Below are positions 33,907-43,106 of a DNA stretch of 64,000 nucleotides, one piece after another. The position numbers and the translations under genes were made by a program. Numbering within the stretch: the first letter of the stretch is position 1; the number at the start of each line of letters is the position of its first letter. Source of the stretch: Luteolibacter luteus (GTDB taxonomy: Bacteria; Verrucomicrobiota; Verrucomicrobiia; Verrucomicrobiales; Akkermansiaceae); assembly GCF_012913485.1 (NCBI RefSeq), contig NZ_CP051774.1, positions 1,178,001 through 1,242,000 of the forward strand, in the 5' to 3' direction. The notes beneath the pieces are model-generated. The model was not told where the DNA came from. It made no database searches and saw only the letters and a program-made list of their open reading frames with translations.

Positions 33907-34400
33907 ATTCTCGCGCCGAAGAGCCCCGCTGCTATCCCGGTAAGGGCCCGAATGGATTTCCTTTCCTCCTCAAGTATCGCCGCAAGCTCCTGCTGGTCCC
34001 ATGAAAGGCCAATACTTCCCGCCAGGTCGGTTGCAAACCCGTAGGCCGCGATTTCATAATACTTGATGCGGTTACAATGAGCGACCAGCAGCAAGTCGCG
34101 AACAACCGTATCGCAAGTCTTGGCCAGATGCTCATTGCCACCGTCAATAAGACCTTTCATCGCTTTGCAGATGTCTCCGCAGGGGTTCTTCCCATGACGT
34201 TCGAAGATCGAGATCACTGATTCTTTCTGGTGCACAGCCTTCTCCTCGTGACTTACCAGCCAGCGGTGCAGGTTTGTGCTGTCCGCCCTTTCAGCCAGGT
34301 CAGGCAAGGTGAGGATGACTTGGGATTCCACACTGCAAATATCCCTCAACTGGTCAAAGAAGAGGTCGATCGGATTACAGATGTTCATTACTTCCTCCAT
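33903..34400 (-). CDS. DUF892 (YciE/YciF) ferritin-like protein
   Basis: 165 residues from ATG 34400 (ATG 34388 also possible); an upstream extension to 34595 is Arg/Cys-rich and unlikely. NPIDLFFDQLRDICSVESQV with LTLPDLAERADS, HEEKAVHQKESVISIFERHG, CKAMKGLIDGG and HCNRIKYYEIAAYGFATDLA match the DUF892 four-helix bundle whose Glu/His residues form a metal site. Such proteins are linked to stress tolerance. It starts the minus-strand operon and lies divergent from a second DUF892 gene. Confidence 0.85.
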   Translation of the reverse strand: MEEVMNICNPIDLFFDQLRDICSVESQVILTLPDLAERADSTNLHRWLVSHEEKAVHQKESVISIFERHGKNPCGDICKAMKGLIDGGNEHLAKTCDTVVRDLLLVAHCNRIKYYEIAAYGFATDLAGSIGLSWDQQELAAILEEERKSIRALTGIAAGLFGARI

Positions 34401-34651
34401 GAAAAGATCCGCATCAAGCGTGCCGGAAACGATCACCCGGAGAACCCATGGAATGCAGGTCGCTTTGCTCCGCCGGAGAAAGTCAGCACATGCAATCTGC
34501 ATCCGCTGAAGGCATCTTGCTGTGCCTGCGGACCGGCGACGCTGGGGACATGACCGGAAGCCTCTGGCCCTTCCTCCGTGCCTAGACCGGCACACAATTT
34601 GCGAGGACGAAGGTCCCGGGGCATCAGCTCCTGAAACGAATCCTCATCACC

Positions 34652-35158
34652 ATGTCCAAACTCACCTCAATCCAAGACTTACTCGTCCAAGAGATTAAAG
34701 ATCTATACAGTGCGGAGGGCCAGCTTGTGAAAGCCCTTCCGAAGATGGCGAAGGCTGCGACCAACCAGAAACTCAAGCAGGCATTCGAATCGCACTTGAA
34801 GCAAACCCAGCAACACGTCGTCCGTCTCGAGGAAATCGCCGAGCTTCTTGAATGCTCACCCCGCGGCAAAGCTTGTAAAGCAATGCAGGGACTTGTGGAG
34901 GAAGGCAGCGAGATCCTGAAGGAGGAGGGCGATCCGAACATTATCGATCTCGGCCTTATCACCGCGGCCCAAAAGGTGGAGCACTATGAAATCGCCGGCT
35001 ACGGTTGCGCCCGAACTTTGGCGAAAGCTCTGGGCCTCGATGAAGTGGGCAGCCTGCTCCAAACCACTCTCGATGAAGAGGGCGAAACGGACAAGATCTT
35101 GACCACCGTTGCCGAGGAGATCGTTCCTGCGGCGCAGGACGCCATGGCAAAGCATTGA
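34652..35158 (+). CDS. DUF892 (YciE/YciF) ferritin-like protein
   Basis: 168 residues. SIQDLLVQEIKDLYSAEGQL, ESHLKQTQQHVVRLEEIAEL, CKAMQGLVEEGSEIL, KVEHYEIAGYGCARTLAKAL and TLDEEGETDKILTTVAEEI are the canonical DUF892 segments, with the metal-binding Glu and His (E..H, HYE) in place. It is a closer match to the family than its divergent neighbour. A strong hairpin (35175-35210) follows its stop codon. Confidence 0.93.
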   Translation: MSKLTSIQDLLVQEIKDLYSAEGQLVKALPKMAKAATNQKLKQAFESHLKQTQQHVVRLEEIAELLECSPRGKACKAMQGLVEEGSEILKEEGDPNIIDLGLITAAQKVEHYEIAGYGCARTLAKALGLDEVGSLLQTTLDEEGETDKILTTVAEEIVPAAQDAMAKH

Positions 35159-35174
35159 TCGATTCGCCAAATTC

Positions 35175-35210
35175 GGCGGGCGAGGCAAACTCCGCGTCTC
35201 CTCGCCCGCC
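35175..35210 (+). terminator. Terminator hairpin after the DUF892 gene
   Basis: GGCGGGCGAGG at 35175-35185 pairs perfectly with CCTCGCCCGCC at 35200-35210; the 3' side continues AAACTTTCCCC then TTTT. It lies between the DUF892 stop and the GH13 start (35226), suggesting the latter has its own or partly read-through expression. Confidence 0.65.
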
Positions 35211-35225
35211 AAACTTTCCCCTTTT

Positions 35226-37049
35226 ATGGAAGGCCTCAAGCAGGAATTGGATGTCATCGCCGACTCAGATGTAGAATTCCGCTGCGAAACGATTTACTTT
35301 CTGGTCCTAGACCGCTTCGCCATCGGCACGCCGGACAAGCAGCGTATCGAACCAGACGACATGTTCGACTCCACTCACCTGGAGTGGAACAAATACTGGG
35401 GCGGTGATCTTCAAGGCCTGATAGACCAGCTCGACTATCTCCGCTCCTTTGGCGTTTCCGCCATTTGGACTACTCCCCTTTTCGAGCAGGTCCGCGCGAT
35501 GACAACGGGGGACTCCGCGCCGCGAGCCCCGATCCATGGCTACTGGACCAGCGATTTCAAGCGGATCAATCCACGCTGGATGAACGACCCCTCCGAAAAG
35601 CGGCTCTTTACACGCGATGATACCGTTTTCGACTCGCTGCTCCGGGAGATGCACGCGCACGACATGCGCTTTATACTCGATATTGTCTGTAACCACAGCT
35701 CCCCAGAAACGGGGGAGGGCAAGGGAAAGCTCTACGATGACGGAAAGCTGATCGCCGACTTCGATCACGACGAAGACCACTGGTATCACCACTACGGGAC
35801 CACCACGGACTGGCACGACGAGTGGCAGGTCCAGAACTGTGAGATCGGTGGCTTGGCAACCTTCAATGAGAATAACATCCGCTATCGAAACCACATCAAG
35901 GAAGCGGTTAAAATGTGGATCGGAAAAGGCGTGGATGCCCTGCGCATCGACACGGTCAAGCATATGCCCCTCTGGTTCTGGCAGGAGTTCACCTCTGACA
36001 TCGGTGCGGTGAATCCCAACGTTTTTCGATTCGGCGAGTGGATCAATAGTCATCCGGAGAACCAGAAGTCGGTTGAATTCGCCAACTCAGCCGGAATGAG
36101 CATCCTTGATTTCGGCTTCTGCCTCGGCGCTCGTCTCAGTTTCACCACCGAGCAGGGTTTCCCCGCACTGACGGCCATCCTTGATCAGGACGCGAACTAT
36201 TCCTGTCCCACCGAGTTGGTGACATTTTTCGAGAACCACGACATGCCACGCCTTCAATCAGAAGGCGTATCCGATAGACAGCTGGAACTCGCGCTAGTGC
36301 TTCTTCTCACCTCGCGCGGCATTCCCTGCCTGTACTATGGCTGCGAACAATACCTGCATAACGACACCGAGGGCGGGGAGGATCCATACAACCGCCCCAT
36401 GATGGAATGCTGGGGTGAAACACCGGCTCGCCGCCTGATCGGAATCCTCGCCACTGAACGCCGACATAATCAAGCGATCCAAGTCGGAGGCCAATGGACG
36501 AAGTGGGTGGACGAGAATACTTATATTTACCTGCGGCGCTATCGCGAGAGCCGCTGCCTGGTAATCTTGAACAAGGGCGCGGAACGAAAGATTGAAGTTG
36601 AAAACCTAGACTTCCCGGACGGAGAGCACACCTGCCTGATCAGCGGGGAGAAGGTGATAATTCGCGGAGACAAGGCGTCCCTCCAGCTAGGCGCCGAGGC
36701 GGCACTCGTGATCACCAGACAAGCCCCGCACGTTGAGGGCAAAAGCGTCGTCAGACTCTTGGTAAATGGAGCCCCAACCCAGCCGGGAGACCGTCTGGCG
36801 GTCATCGGCGATTGTAGCGAACTGGGCTGCTGGGACCTCCAGCATGCCTGGGACTTGGAATGCGTGAATGGCAATTGCTGGTTTGGCGAATTGGCTTTCA
36901 ACGAAAGCGCTGGCTCGCTCGTCGGCTACAAGCTTGTGATCTTCCGTGCAACGGAAGGCCGCCCCCCTATTCGCGAGAACCGCACGGTCCGGCGTAGATT
37001 GATCTTATCCTCCGGCTATACCAAGTGGCGGGACCAGTGGGAGGAATGA
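35226..37049 (+). CDS. GH13 alpha-amylase family enzyme with C-terminal CBM20-like domain
   Basis: 607 residues from the ATG at 35226; the frame extends upstream through the terminator hairpin, which is not coding. The GH13 triad is intact: nucleophile Asp about 242 in DALRIDTVKH, acid/base Glu about 271 in FRFGEWINS, and Asp about 339 in FFENHDMPR. DIVCNHSSPE is region I. The last roughly 100 residues (VRLLVNGAPTQPGDRLAVIG, GCWDLQHAW, YKLVIF) look like a CBM20 starch-binding domain. Overall similar to cyclodextrin/maltogenic-type enzymes. No signal peptide, so it probably acts on glycogen or maltodextrin in the cytoplasm, linking the stress operons to storage-carbohydrate use. Confidence 0.9.
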   Translation: MEGLKQELDVIADSDVEFRCETIYFLVLDRFAIGTPDKQRIEPDDMFDSTHLEWNKYWGGDLQGLIDQLDYLRSFGVSAIWTTPLFEQVRAMTTGDSAPRAPIHGYWTSDFKRINPRWMNDPSEKRLFTRDDTVFDSLLREMHAHDMRFILDIVCNHSSPETGEGKGKLYDDGKLIADFDHDEDHWYHHYGTTTDWHDEWQVQNCEIGGLATFNENNIRYRNHIKEAVKMWIGKGVDALRIDTVKHMPLWFWQEFTSDIGAVNPNVFRFGEWINSHPENQKSVEFANSAGMSILDFGFCLGARLSFTTEQGFPALTAILDQDANYSCPTELVTFFENHDMPRLQSEGVSDRQLELALVLLLTSRGIPCLYYGCEQYLHNDTEGGEDPYNRPMMECWGETPARRLIGILATERRHNQAIQVGGQWTKWVDENTYIYLRRYRESRCLVILNKGAERKIEVENLDFPDGEHTCLISGEKVIIRGDKASLQLGAEAALVITRQAPHVEGKSVVRLLVNGAPTQPGDRLAVIGDCSELGCWDLQHAWDLECVNGNCWFGELAFNESAGSLVGYKLVIFRATEGRPPIRENRTVRRRLILSSGYTKWRDQWEE

Positions 37050-37137
37050 GCGCGAGCCCGATGCCTTCCCTCGACCGCCGTAGCCCGTGCATTTCCTTCA
37101 TGGCACCCGCATTCTGCATCCCCTGGGCAAGTAATCC

Positions 37138-37554
37138 TCAGGCAAGGTGATTGCGAAATTTCTGGGGAAATCGTTCATCAGCCATGATCTGCGGGAGTTC
37201 CTCCACATGGGTGGAGACGGCTGCAGCGATCAATTTGCGCGCATCTTGATCCCGCCCCTGTTTGCAGGCTTCTGCAGCCAACGCGTGGAAAGCACTAGCC
37301 GCTTCTTTCCGGTCTGCTTCATTGCCATGCCGAAGAGCAAGAGCCAGGTCCAGAGCGCGCTGCCATTTGCCCAGAGCCGCAGCGGCCTTGACGGTGGCCC
37401 GCTTGGCAGCATTCGCCTGACGCATCTCTTCCGGCAAGCGATCAAGGATCTCCAGCGCTTCCCTATACATTCCGAGCTCAATAAGATCGGCGGCGCTCTG
37501 GATGTTTCGGCCGAGGGAGGAAATCGCGGGAGTATCAATCGTCATGCTCTTCAT
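37138..37554 (-). CDS. Small TPR-like protein
   Basis: 138 residues from ATG 37554 (ATG 37545 is an alternative). Helix pairs NIQSAADLIELGMYREALEI, KAAAALGKWQRALDLALAL and AASAFHALAAEACKQGRDQD resemble TPR repeats. The upstream extension of the frame is not protein-like. It is divergent from the sorbosone-dehydrogenase-like gene. Function unknown, probably protein-protein binding. Confidence 0.6.
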   Translation of the reverse strand: MKSMTIDTPAISSLGRNIQSAADLIELGMYREALEILDRLPEEMRQANAAKRATVKAAAALGKWQRALDLALALRHGNEADRKEAASAFHALAAEACKQGRDQDARKLIAAAVSTHVEELPQIMADERFPQKFRNHLA

Positions 37555-37687
37555 GGAATAGGCACCCTTCCGCCGCGAACAACTGGTCCGCAAGGGACTT
37601 TTGCACCCTCCTGAGAATTGAGTCCGCAAAAGTCGACAAAACCACCCGGTCCTCTTTTTGGCATTCCGCGAGCAAAGACCCGGTTCC

Positions 37688-38869
37688 ATGCGCCATTCCA
37701 TTTCTTTCCTGTTCTTCCCTCTGCTTGCCACCGCCGCCGAGAAACCTACCACTTCCAGTATTACGGGAAATATCTTCCGGCCGGTGCAACTTGAGGCGAG
37801 CGAAGCCCGCATCGGCAAGCTAAAGCTTGCCGATGGCTTCAAGCTCTCCGTCTTCGCACGGAATCTCGGGGCACCACGCATGATGGCAAACTCTCCCGCC
37901 GGAGGAGTCTACGTCACGCGGCGGGGCGAGAAAGGCGACCTCCTTCTGTTGCAAGACACGAACAAGGACGGTGTGGCCGAAAGCAACCGCTCGATTCTAA
38001 AGCTTCCACACATCCACGGTATCGCGGTCAGAGGAGATACGCTTTTTCTCACGACCATCCGGGAAGTCTATACGACAACAATTGGCGATGAGGGAAGCAT
38101 CGGCGAATTGAAGAAGCTCTACGACGACCTACCCGATGCGGGCCAGCACCCGAACCGGACGATGGCATTCAGCCCAAAGGGCGAACTATTCCTTTCCGTA
38201 GGCAGCACGACAAATTCCGCGGCTGAACCCAATCCGGAAAGCGCCACACTTCTCAAAATCGATCCCCGTGGAGGAAAGCGCACCATCTTCGCGAAAGGTC
38301 TCCGCAATACGATCGGTTTCGCTTGGCATCCCGAAACCGGAAAGCTCTACGGCATGGACCATGGCATCGACTACCTGGGCGATGAGATTCAGAGAGAGGA
38401 GCTCAACGAGCTAAAGGAGGGCATGAACTACGGCTGGCCGTTCGTTTACGAAGAGGGGAAGCCGAACCTCGAAGACGACCCCAAGGAAACCACAGGGATG
38501 ACTTGGGAGGAATATGCAAAGACCTGCGAACCCAGCATCCTAACAGCCACCGCCCACAGCGCGCCCATGGCCTTGCTCTTTCCTTCCAAAGCGCAATTCC
38601 CCGCTGACTTCAGCGGCGACGCACTGGTGACCTTCCACGGGTCATGGAATCGCGCAGAACCGACCGGCTACAGCGTGATGCGCCTGCGATTCAAGGACGG
38701 CGAACCCGTCGCATTCGAGAACTTCCTTAGCGGATTCATCGAAGGCGACGGCCAGTTCGGTCGTCCTTGCGGACTACTCGAACGACCGGACGGCTCGATT
38801 CTCATCAGCGATGACGGTGCCGGCATGATCTATCGAATCACTCATGCCGGCCCGGATTCCGCGGAGTAA
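37688..38869 (+). CDS. Secreted sorbosone/glucose dehydrogenase-like beta-propeller protein
   Basis: 393 residues from ATG 37688 with a short signal peptide (ISFLFFPLLATAAE). The propeller pattern of the PQQ-dependent soluble glucose/sorbosone dehydrogenase family is seen: LADGFKLSVFARNLGAPRMM near the start, LPHIHGIAV, PNRTMAFSPKGELFLSVGST, GLRNTIGFAWHP, MNYGWPFVYEE, and HSAPMALLF with FHGSWNRAEPTGY. It probably oxidises a sugar in the periplasm with PQQ, though several family members do not act on sugars. Confidence 0.85.
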   Translation: MRHSISFLFFPLLATAAEKPTTSSITGNIFRPVQLEASEARIGKLKLADGFKLSVFARNLGAPRMMANSPAGGVYVTRRGEKGDLLLLQDTNKDGVAESNRSILKLPHIHGIAVRGDTLFLTTIREVYTTTIGDEGSIGELKKLYDDLPDAGQHPNRTMAFSPKGELFLSVGSTTNSAAEPNPESATLLKIDPRGGKRTIFAKGLRNTIGFAWHPETGKLYGMDHGIDYLGDEIQREELNELKEGMNYGWPFVYEEGKPNLEDDPKETTGMTWEEYAKTCEPSILTATAHSAPMALLFPSKAQFPADFSGDALVTFHGSWNRAEPTGYSVMRLRFKDGEPVAFENFLSGFIEGDGQFGRPCGLLERPDGSILISDDGAGMIYRITHAGPDSAE

Positions 38870-38872
38870 GCC

Positions 38873-39583
38873 TCAGCGCTCCTTCGCTTCTGCCGCCGCC
38901 TCCGCTTCGATGATCTTGCGGTTCTCCGGGATCACCTTGAAGTCAATTTCGCCAGGGCCGCCAGTTGTTGACGGCACAACGATTACCAGTTCGCGAACGT
39001 CAACGTTGTGCTCCCATACGGCGGAGTAGAGCACATTCGCCGGCTTGTCCTTCATCGCCGCCTGCACACTCACGTTGCGTGTCGTCCCGCCCGGATCGAT
39101 GTCGATCGGAGACCAGACAGAAGGCAGCTCTGCGACCTTCGTGTCCACCTTGATCAATGCCACCTTGCCGGTGGCATTGAGAACGCGGATCGAGCCCCAC
39201 TTGAAGTTGGCCGTGTTGTCCTCGATGACATAAGGCCGCACACCCGTGGGATGCTTCGGATCGGGGATGATCAAGACGAGGGGAGACTTGAGATCGGCCG
39301 GCAGCTTGATGTCGACGGAGAGCGGCTTGCCCTGAGGATCCTTCTTGTCGAGAGCAACGATCTGCGGAGGGGTCTCCCCCGTCACGTTGACTGCCTTGGT
39401 GCGTTTTAGCGGATGTAGGCCCTTCAACTCTTCCACCTTCTCGCCGTACTTCAGCCCGAGCTTCCGCGTTGCCATGGCATCATCCCAGGCAAGGAAACGG
39501 AAAGGGGCGGCAGAAAGCGAACCGTTAAGAAGAAGCAGGGCGAGAACTGCAGTAGCAAACGAGGATCGGCGGTGCAAAGGCAT
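38873..39583 (-). CDS. Secreted protein of unknown function
   Basis: 236 residues with a signal peptide (LALLLLNGSLSAA). The body has beta-rich stretches and a conserved-looking Lys/Asp-rich core, with no motif I know. It follows the Verru_Chthon-like giant on the same strand, 24 bases after its stop, so the two are probably co-transcribed and may act together in an envelope-associated assembly. Confidence 0.7.
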   Translation of the reverse strand: MPLHRRSSFATAVLALLLLNGSLSAAPFRFLAWDDAMATRKLGLKYGEKVEELKGLHPLKRTKAVNVTGETPPQIVALDKKDPQGKPLSVDIKLPADLKSPLVLIIPDPKHPTGVRPYVIEDNTANFKWGSIRVLNATGKVALIKVDTKVAELPSVWSPIDIDPGGTTRNVSVQAAMKDKPANVLYSAVWEHNVDVRELVIVVPSTTGGPGEIDFKVIPENRKIIEAEAAAEAKER

Positions 39584-39606
39584 GTCAGTCTTGCTAGGGT
39601 TTCGGT

Positions 39607-42600
39607 CTATGCCCCGGCGCTCTTGGGTTGGGCTTCCGGCCGAGGGATCTGCCGGAACGATACAATCTCAAACCGGCGCCCGAAATTCTGATTCACCGGA
39701 GAGAGGTCTGCAATCGCCGAATAGGAAGGATCGTTCGGATCAAGAAAATCCGGCACGCGCTGGACCACAGCCTCGCACCACGCGCGGGCAAGCACCTTGC
39801 CGTCCTTGTCCTTGGCCTCACCGTAGCCACGGATGGTGAAGGTATCCGAACGACAGGTGATCACGGGAGCCAGGGACTGCAGCACGTCTGCCTGGGTCAG
39901 GTAGCCGGGAATGCCCACTCCGGTATCATTCACGATGTGAGTCCGCGCTTCCGCCGGATAATTCACCGTTTGGAAGGTCGCCTGCTTCGCGCCGGTGTTG
40001 AAGCCAGCCTTATCGATGGCGGATTGGATCGCACCGCTGCGCCCGAGGTCCGAGGTCTCGATGCGTCGGTTGATAAACTCTGAAAGCGAGAGGAAAGGAC
40101 CACGAAGGCGCACTTGATCCACGATGTTTTGCGCCAACTCGCGGATCTGGCCGTCGCTCAAAGTGCGGAAACCGTTCCAGTTCCCATCTGCTCCCTTGGA
40201 AGGATTGCGGAAGCGAGGGAAGGCAGTTTCCGAGGATGGGCTTGAGCCCCCGCTATCCAGATCGAACTTTTGGCCCCGCATGCCGGAAAGCAGCGCTGTC
40301 CAAGCGTCCACATCGGTGGAGTTCACATTGAAAGCTCCATCGACCATCAGGTGACCGGCGATTTTCACGCAGCCGGAGGGTTCCAGAAGGTCGTCTGCCA
40401 ATTGCTCAGCCTGTGCGCCTCCAAGGTAGAGGCGCATCCGGGGATTCGCGAGAGGCTTGTTCATCGGATCTTCGACGAAGTTTTCGACGACCGACTTGAG
40501 CGAGCGGGATTCACGCGCCACCGGATTGTCCCAAGCCGTGGCGATGTTCGGGCGAGTGCCTGGAGAAAGCTCCGGAGCGGCACCGCTGAAGAAATAGCCA
40601 TCCCAGAGGGCTTCATTCGTCAGGAAACAGACATCATAGACCGGCACCGAAGACTGGACACCCGAGGGCTGGATACGGGTGGCGGCGCGGTTGCGGCCCA
40701 GCCAAGCAGAGGCCCAGCTGTTTGCGAATTGGTTTGCCGGTGCATAGGGTGAAGGCGCGAGGTCCGCATTCTGGAAATTCGCCAGCGAAAGCATCGGCTG
40801 GCGCGGCAGGTCGAAGAATGGCAACACCGACTTGCCGGAGGCAGTGTGCGAATTTCCCCAGAAGGAATTGCGTCCATCGCCCGTCGTCTGGACAGCACCG
40901 TTAAAGGAGGTCACCGCCCGGAGCGTAGTCTGGTAGTGAGGCGCAGCCTTAAAGTTGCCAGGTGCAAGCAAGTGCGTGATCGAGGGATTGCGAGGGTTCG
41001 TGGTGTAGACCAGGTCCGCCACCGCTTGGCCGCCGACATTGTCAATCGCAGTGCGATGAAAGGACTCCAGCACGCCAAAGGGAACCGCTTTTCCCGCCTG
41101 CAACTCGGTGAGTGAAATGTTCGGGGAAATCACCTTGTTCGCCGTGGAGACGAAATTGAGCATTTGCACGTCTCCCGTCGCCTGTCCGCCTTGAGCGTTC
41201 TCGTCAACGGCGGTCTTGATGCGGGTGGCATCTTCCAAGGTCATGAAGAAGTGGTAGGAACCGGTGCTGCTCTCGCGCACTTCCACCTGTGCAGTCTCCC
41301 CGCTTGTCATGACATAGTCGAAACCACCCGGATTCATCGGAACCTGCAGTCCACCCTTGGTGGTAAATTGATTGGCGTCATTCACCGGCCGCATCCGGAC
41401 CACCTTGGTGTCCAATTTATTGTCCCGAACGAAGGGAACTGGAACATCCGGATTGGCAGGTGCGAACACGCGGACCTCACCGGGCTCGAAACGGATCGGC
41501 GTCGTGGTGGCGTTGCCTCCTCCTTCAGTAAGCTGACACAGGAAGTAGGGATTGATCTGACGACCGTGACCCACGGATTGGAATTGCTTGCCCATGATCT
41601 GGGACATCGCCGCCTCCTTCACATTCGTTGTCGTTCCCTTGGTGAAGGTCCATTTGACTTGGAACGGGACATCGATCCACGGATAGGCCACGGCACCTTC
41701 GATCTCCAAGGCCGTATTATAAGGATTCCACAACGAGATGATCGGGGTCATCACCAATCGCGGCTTGCCGTCAAAGCCCACCGCGGCGCTCAGGAGATAA
41801 ACCATCCGGTTGAGCACCGGCTTGATCCCCGTAACCGAGCGGATTCCTCGCACCGAACGGGATGGAGAGGGCTTCGTTCCCGCTGCATTCGTCAGCGTGG
41901 CCGCGGCGTGGTCGATCGCACGCTCCGCTACGGTCGGAGATGCAGCACTACCATACATCCCGTGGGCAATGCGATAATAGGAGCGCAGGTGATCAAAGGT
42001 GGGAACCGCTGCTCCATAGAAGCGCTCCGAAACCGAGGCGACATCGTAGGGGATGATCGCGGTCACGATCGGATTATCCATGCTCGCCAGCGGGCGGAAC
42101 AGGGGCATCTGGCTCTTGAAGGAGTTCGGCACCGCGAAACCCGCCTTGGCCTTCGATCCGCGGAAAGGATTGGGAACATCATCGAGCTTGGACTGCGCGA
42201 ACTGGTTATCGCTAAGCTCGAACCCAAGATTCAGGTCCACCTTGAGTCCGCCGTTTACCGTATCCGTCAGCAGGCCTTCGGAGTGGACGGTATAGCTCTT
42301 CCCGACGCTCGGAAGCTTCGTCTCGTCACTCATGAGATCGCCGTCCAAGCGGATTTGATTCATGGAGATCACCTTGCCGGACCGCTCGTTCCACTGGCCG
42401 TCCGGCTGCTTGAGAGCTTCCGCACCTTCAAGTGAAGGCCGCGGCTGAGCCTGCAGGACCGCATTGTTCGGCAGGTCGGCCAAGGAATCAGGGCCACCCA
42501 CATTCACCTTTGCCTTGGTGTTTTCCTGAGTCACCGCCCATGCCAGAGACCCGGTCCCGGTATCGATCGGCGGAGCCGCGAGGTTGAATCCGTTTTGATC

Positions 42601-43095
42601 CAGCGTGAAGAGCTTGATCCAGTTGGCATCGGCTCCCTTCTCCGCCCACTTCCGGTCGGTGATCGCTATTGGATCCGGCGAGGAAACCAGCCAAGTCCGG
42701 AAGGACGTATCCTTCTGGGTCGTGTAAACCACACCGGAGATCGTTTTGTCGGGCTGGGAAACGAAATTGTGGGTCCAAGAGGTATACGCTCCGACCAAGT
42801 TCGGCTGGGCCGCTTGATCGGAAACAGACGCATCTGCGGTCACCCGGCGGTCATCCCCGGCGTTCTTTTGCAACTGACCGAGGGCCATCAGGACCGCCAG
42901 CCGCGCATTTCCGTAGGCCTCAGCTTGGGCATCCTCGGTGCTCGACGACCGCAGCGAAACTGAGCTGAGGGTCAATAGCCCCACCGCCAGAACGGTAAGC
43001 AGGACCATCAGGGACAAGCTGATAACGAGGGCGAAGCCGCGCGACTTCGCGTCTAGAATCCTTTTCCAAAAGGAAAAACGACGGTTGGATCTCAT
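39607..43095 (-). CDS. Large pilin-like-N-terminus protein resembling Verru_Chthon cassette protein A
   Basis: 1162 residues. The start MRSNRRFSFWKRILDAKSRG then FALVISLSLMVLLTVLAVGL is a type IV pilin-like (PilX-like) N-terminus, with a prepilin-peptidase-type G-F junction at about 20-21. The rest is a long low-homology region, with segments such as SLAWAVTQENTKAKVNVGGP and ARNLVDQVRL-like helices (the ending lacks any membrane anchor). Overall size and layout match the Verru_Chthon cassette protein A family that is restricted to Verrucomicrobiota. Its usual small pilin-like partners (B, C, D) are not visible here. Assignment rests on memory of the family architecture. Confidence 0.7.
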   Translation of the reverse strand: MRSNRRFSFWKRILDAKSRGFALVISLSLMVLLTVLAVGLLTLSSVSLRSSSTEDAQAEAYGNARLAVLMALGQLQKNAGDDRRVTADASVSDQAAQPNLVGAYTSWTHNFVSQPDKTISGVVYTTQKDTSFRTWLVSSPDPIAITDRKWAEKGADANWIKLFTLDQNGFNLAAPPIDTGTGSLAWAVTQENTKAKVNVGGPDSLADLPNNAVLQAQPRPSLEGAEALKQPDGQWNERSGKVISMNQIRLDGDLMSDETKLPSVGKSYTVHSEGLLTDTVNGGLKVDLNLGFELSDNQFAQSKLDDVPNPFRGSKAKAGFAVPNSFKSQMPLFRPLASMDNPIVTAIIPYDVASVSERFYGAAVPTFDHLRSYYRIAHGMYGSAASPTVAERAIDHAAATLTNAAGTKPSPSRSVRGIRSVTGIKPVLNRMVYLLSAAVGFDGKPRLVMTPIISLWNPYNTALEIEGAVAYPWIDVPFQVKWTFTKGTTTNVKEAAMSQIMGKQFQSVGHGRQINPYFLCQLTEGGGNATTTPIRFEPGEVRVFAPANPDVPVPFVRDNKLDTKVVRMRPVNDANQFTTKGGLQVPMNPGGFDYVMTSGETAQVEVRESSTGSYHFFMTLEDATRIKTAVDENAQGGQATGDVQMLNFVSTANKVISPNISLTELQAGKAVPFGVLESFHRTAIDNVGGQAVADLVYTTNPRNPSITHLLAPGNFKAAPHYQTTLRAVTSFNGAVQTTGDGRNSFWGNSHTASGKSVLPFFDLPRQPMLSLANFQNADLAPSPYAPANQFANSWASAWLGRNRAATRIQPSGVQSSVPVYDVCFLTNEALWDGYFFSGAAPELSPGTRPNIATAWDNPVARESRSLKSVVENFVEDPMNKPLANPRMRLYLGGAQAEQLADDLLEPSGCVKIAGHLMVDGAFNVNSTDVDAWTALLSGMRGQKFDLDSGGSSPSSETAFPRFRNPSKGADGNWNGFRTLSDGQIRELAQNIVDQVRLRGPFLSLSEFINRRIETSDLGRSGAIQSAIDKAGFNTGAKQATFQTVNYPAEARTHIVNDTGVGIPGYLTQADVLQSLAPVITCRSDTFTIRGYGEAKDKDGKVLARAWCEAVVQRVPDFLDPNDPSYSAIADLSPVNQNFGRRFEIVSFRQIPRPEAQPKSAGA

Positions 43096-43106
43096 GGGTT
43101 TGGGTT
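43096..43106 (-). promoter_or_regulatory. AACCCAAACCC leader motif directly before the Verru_Chthon-like gene
   Basis: Read on the minus strand the 11-mer directly abuts the ATG (43093-43095). A related AAACCCAAACC lies at 43165-43175. See the matching sites at 12899 and 13747. Confidence 0.3.

Noticed and set aside
41164-42435. 423-residue plus-strand open frame inside the Verru_Chthon-like gene
   Set aside because: It is antisense to the 1162-residue protein with a pilin-like N-terminus, and its His/Arg-rich translation has no recognisable domain.
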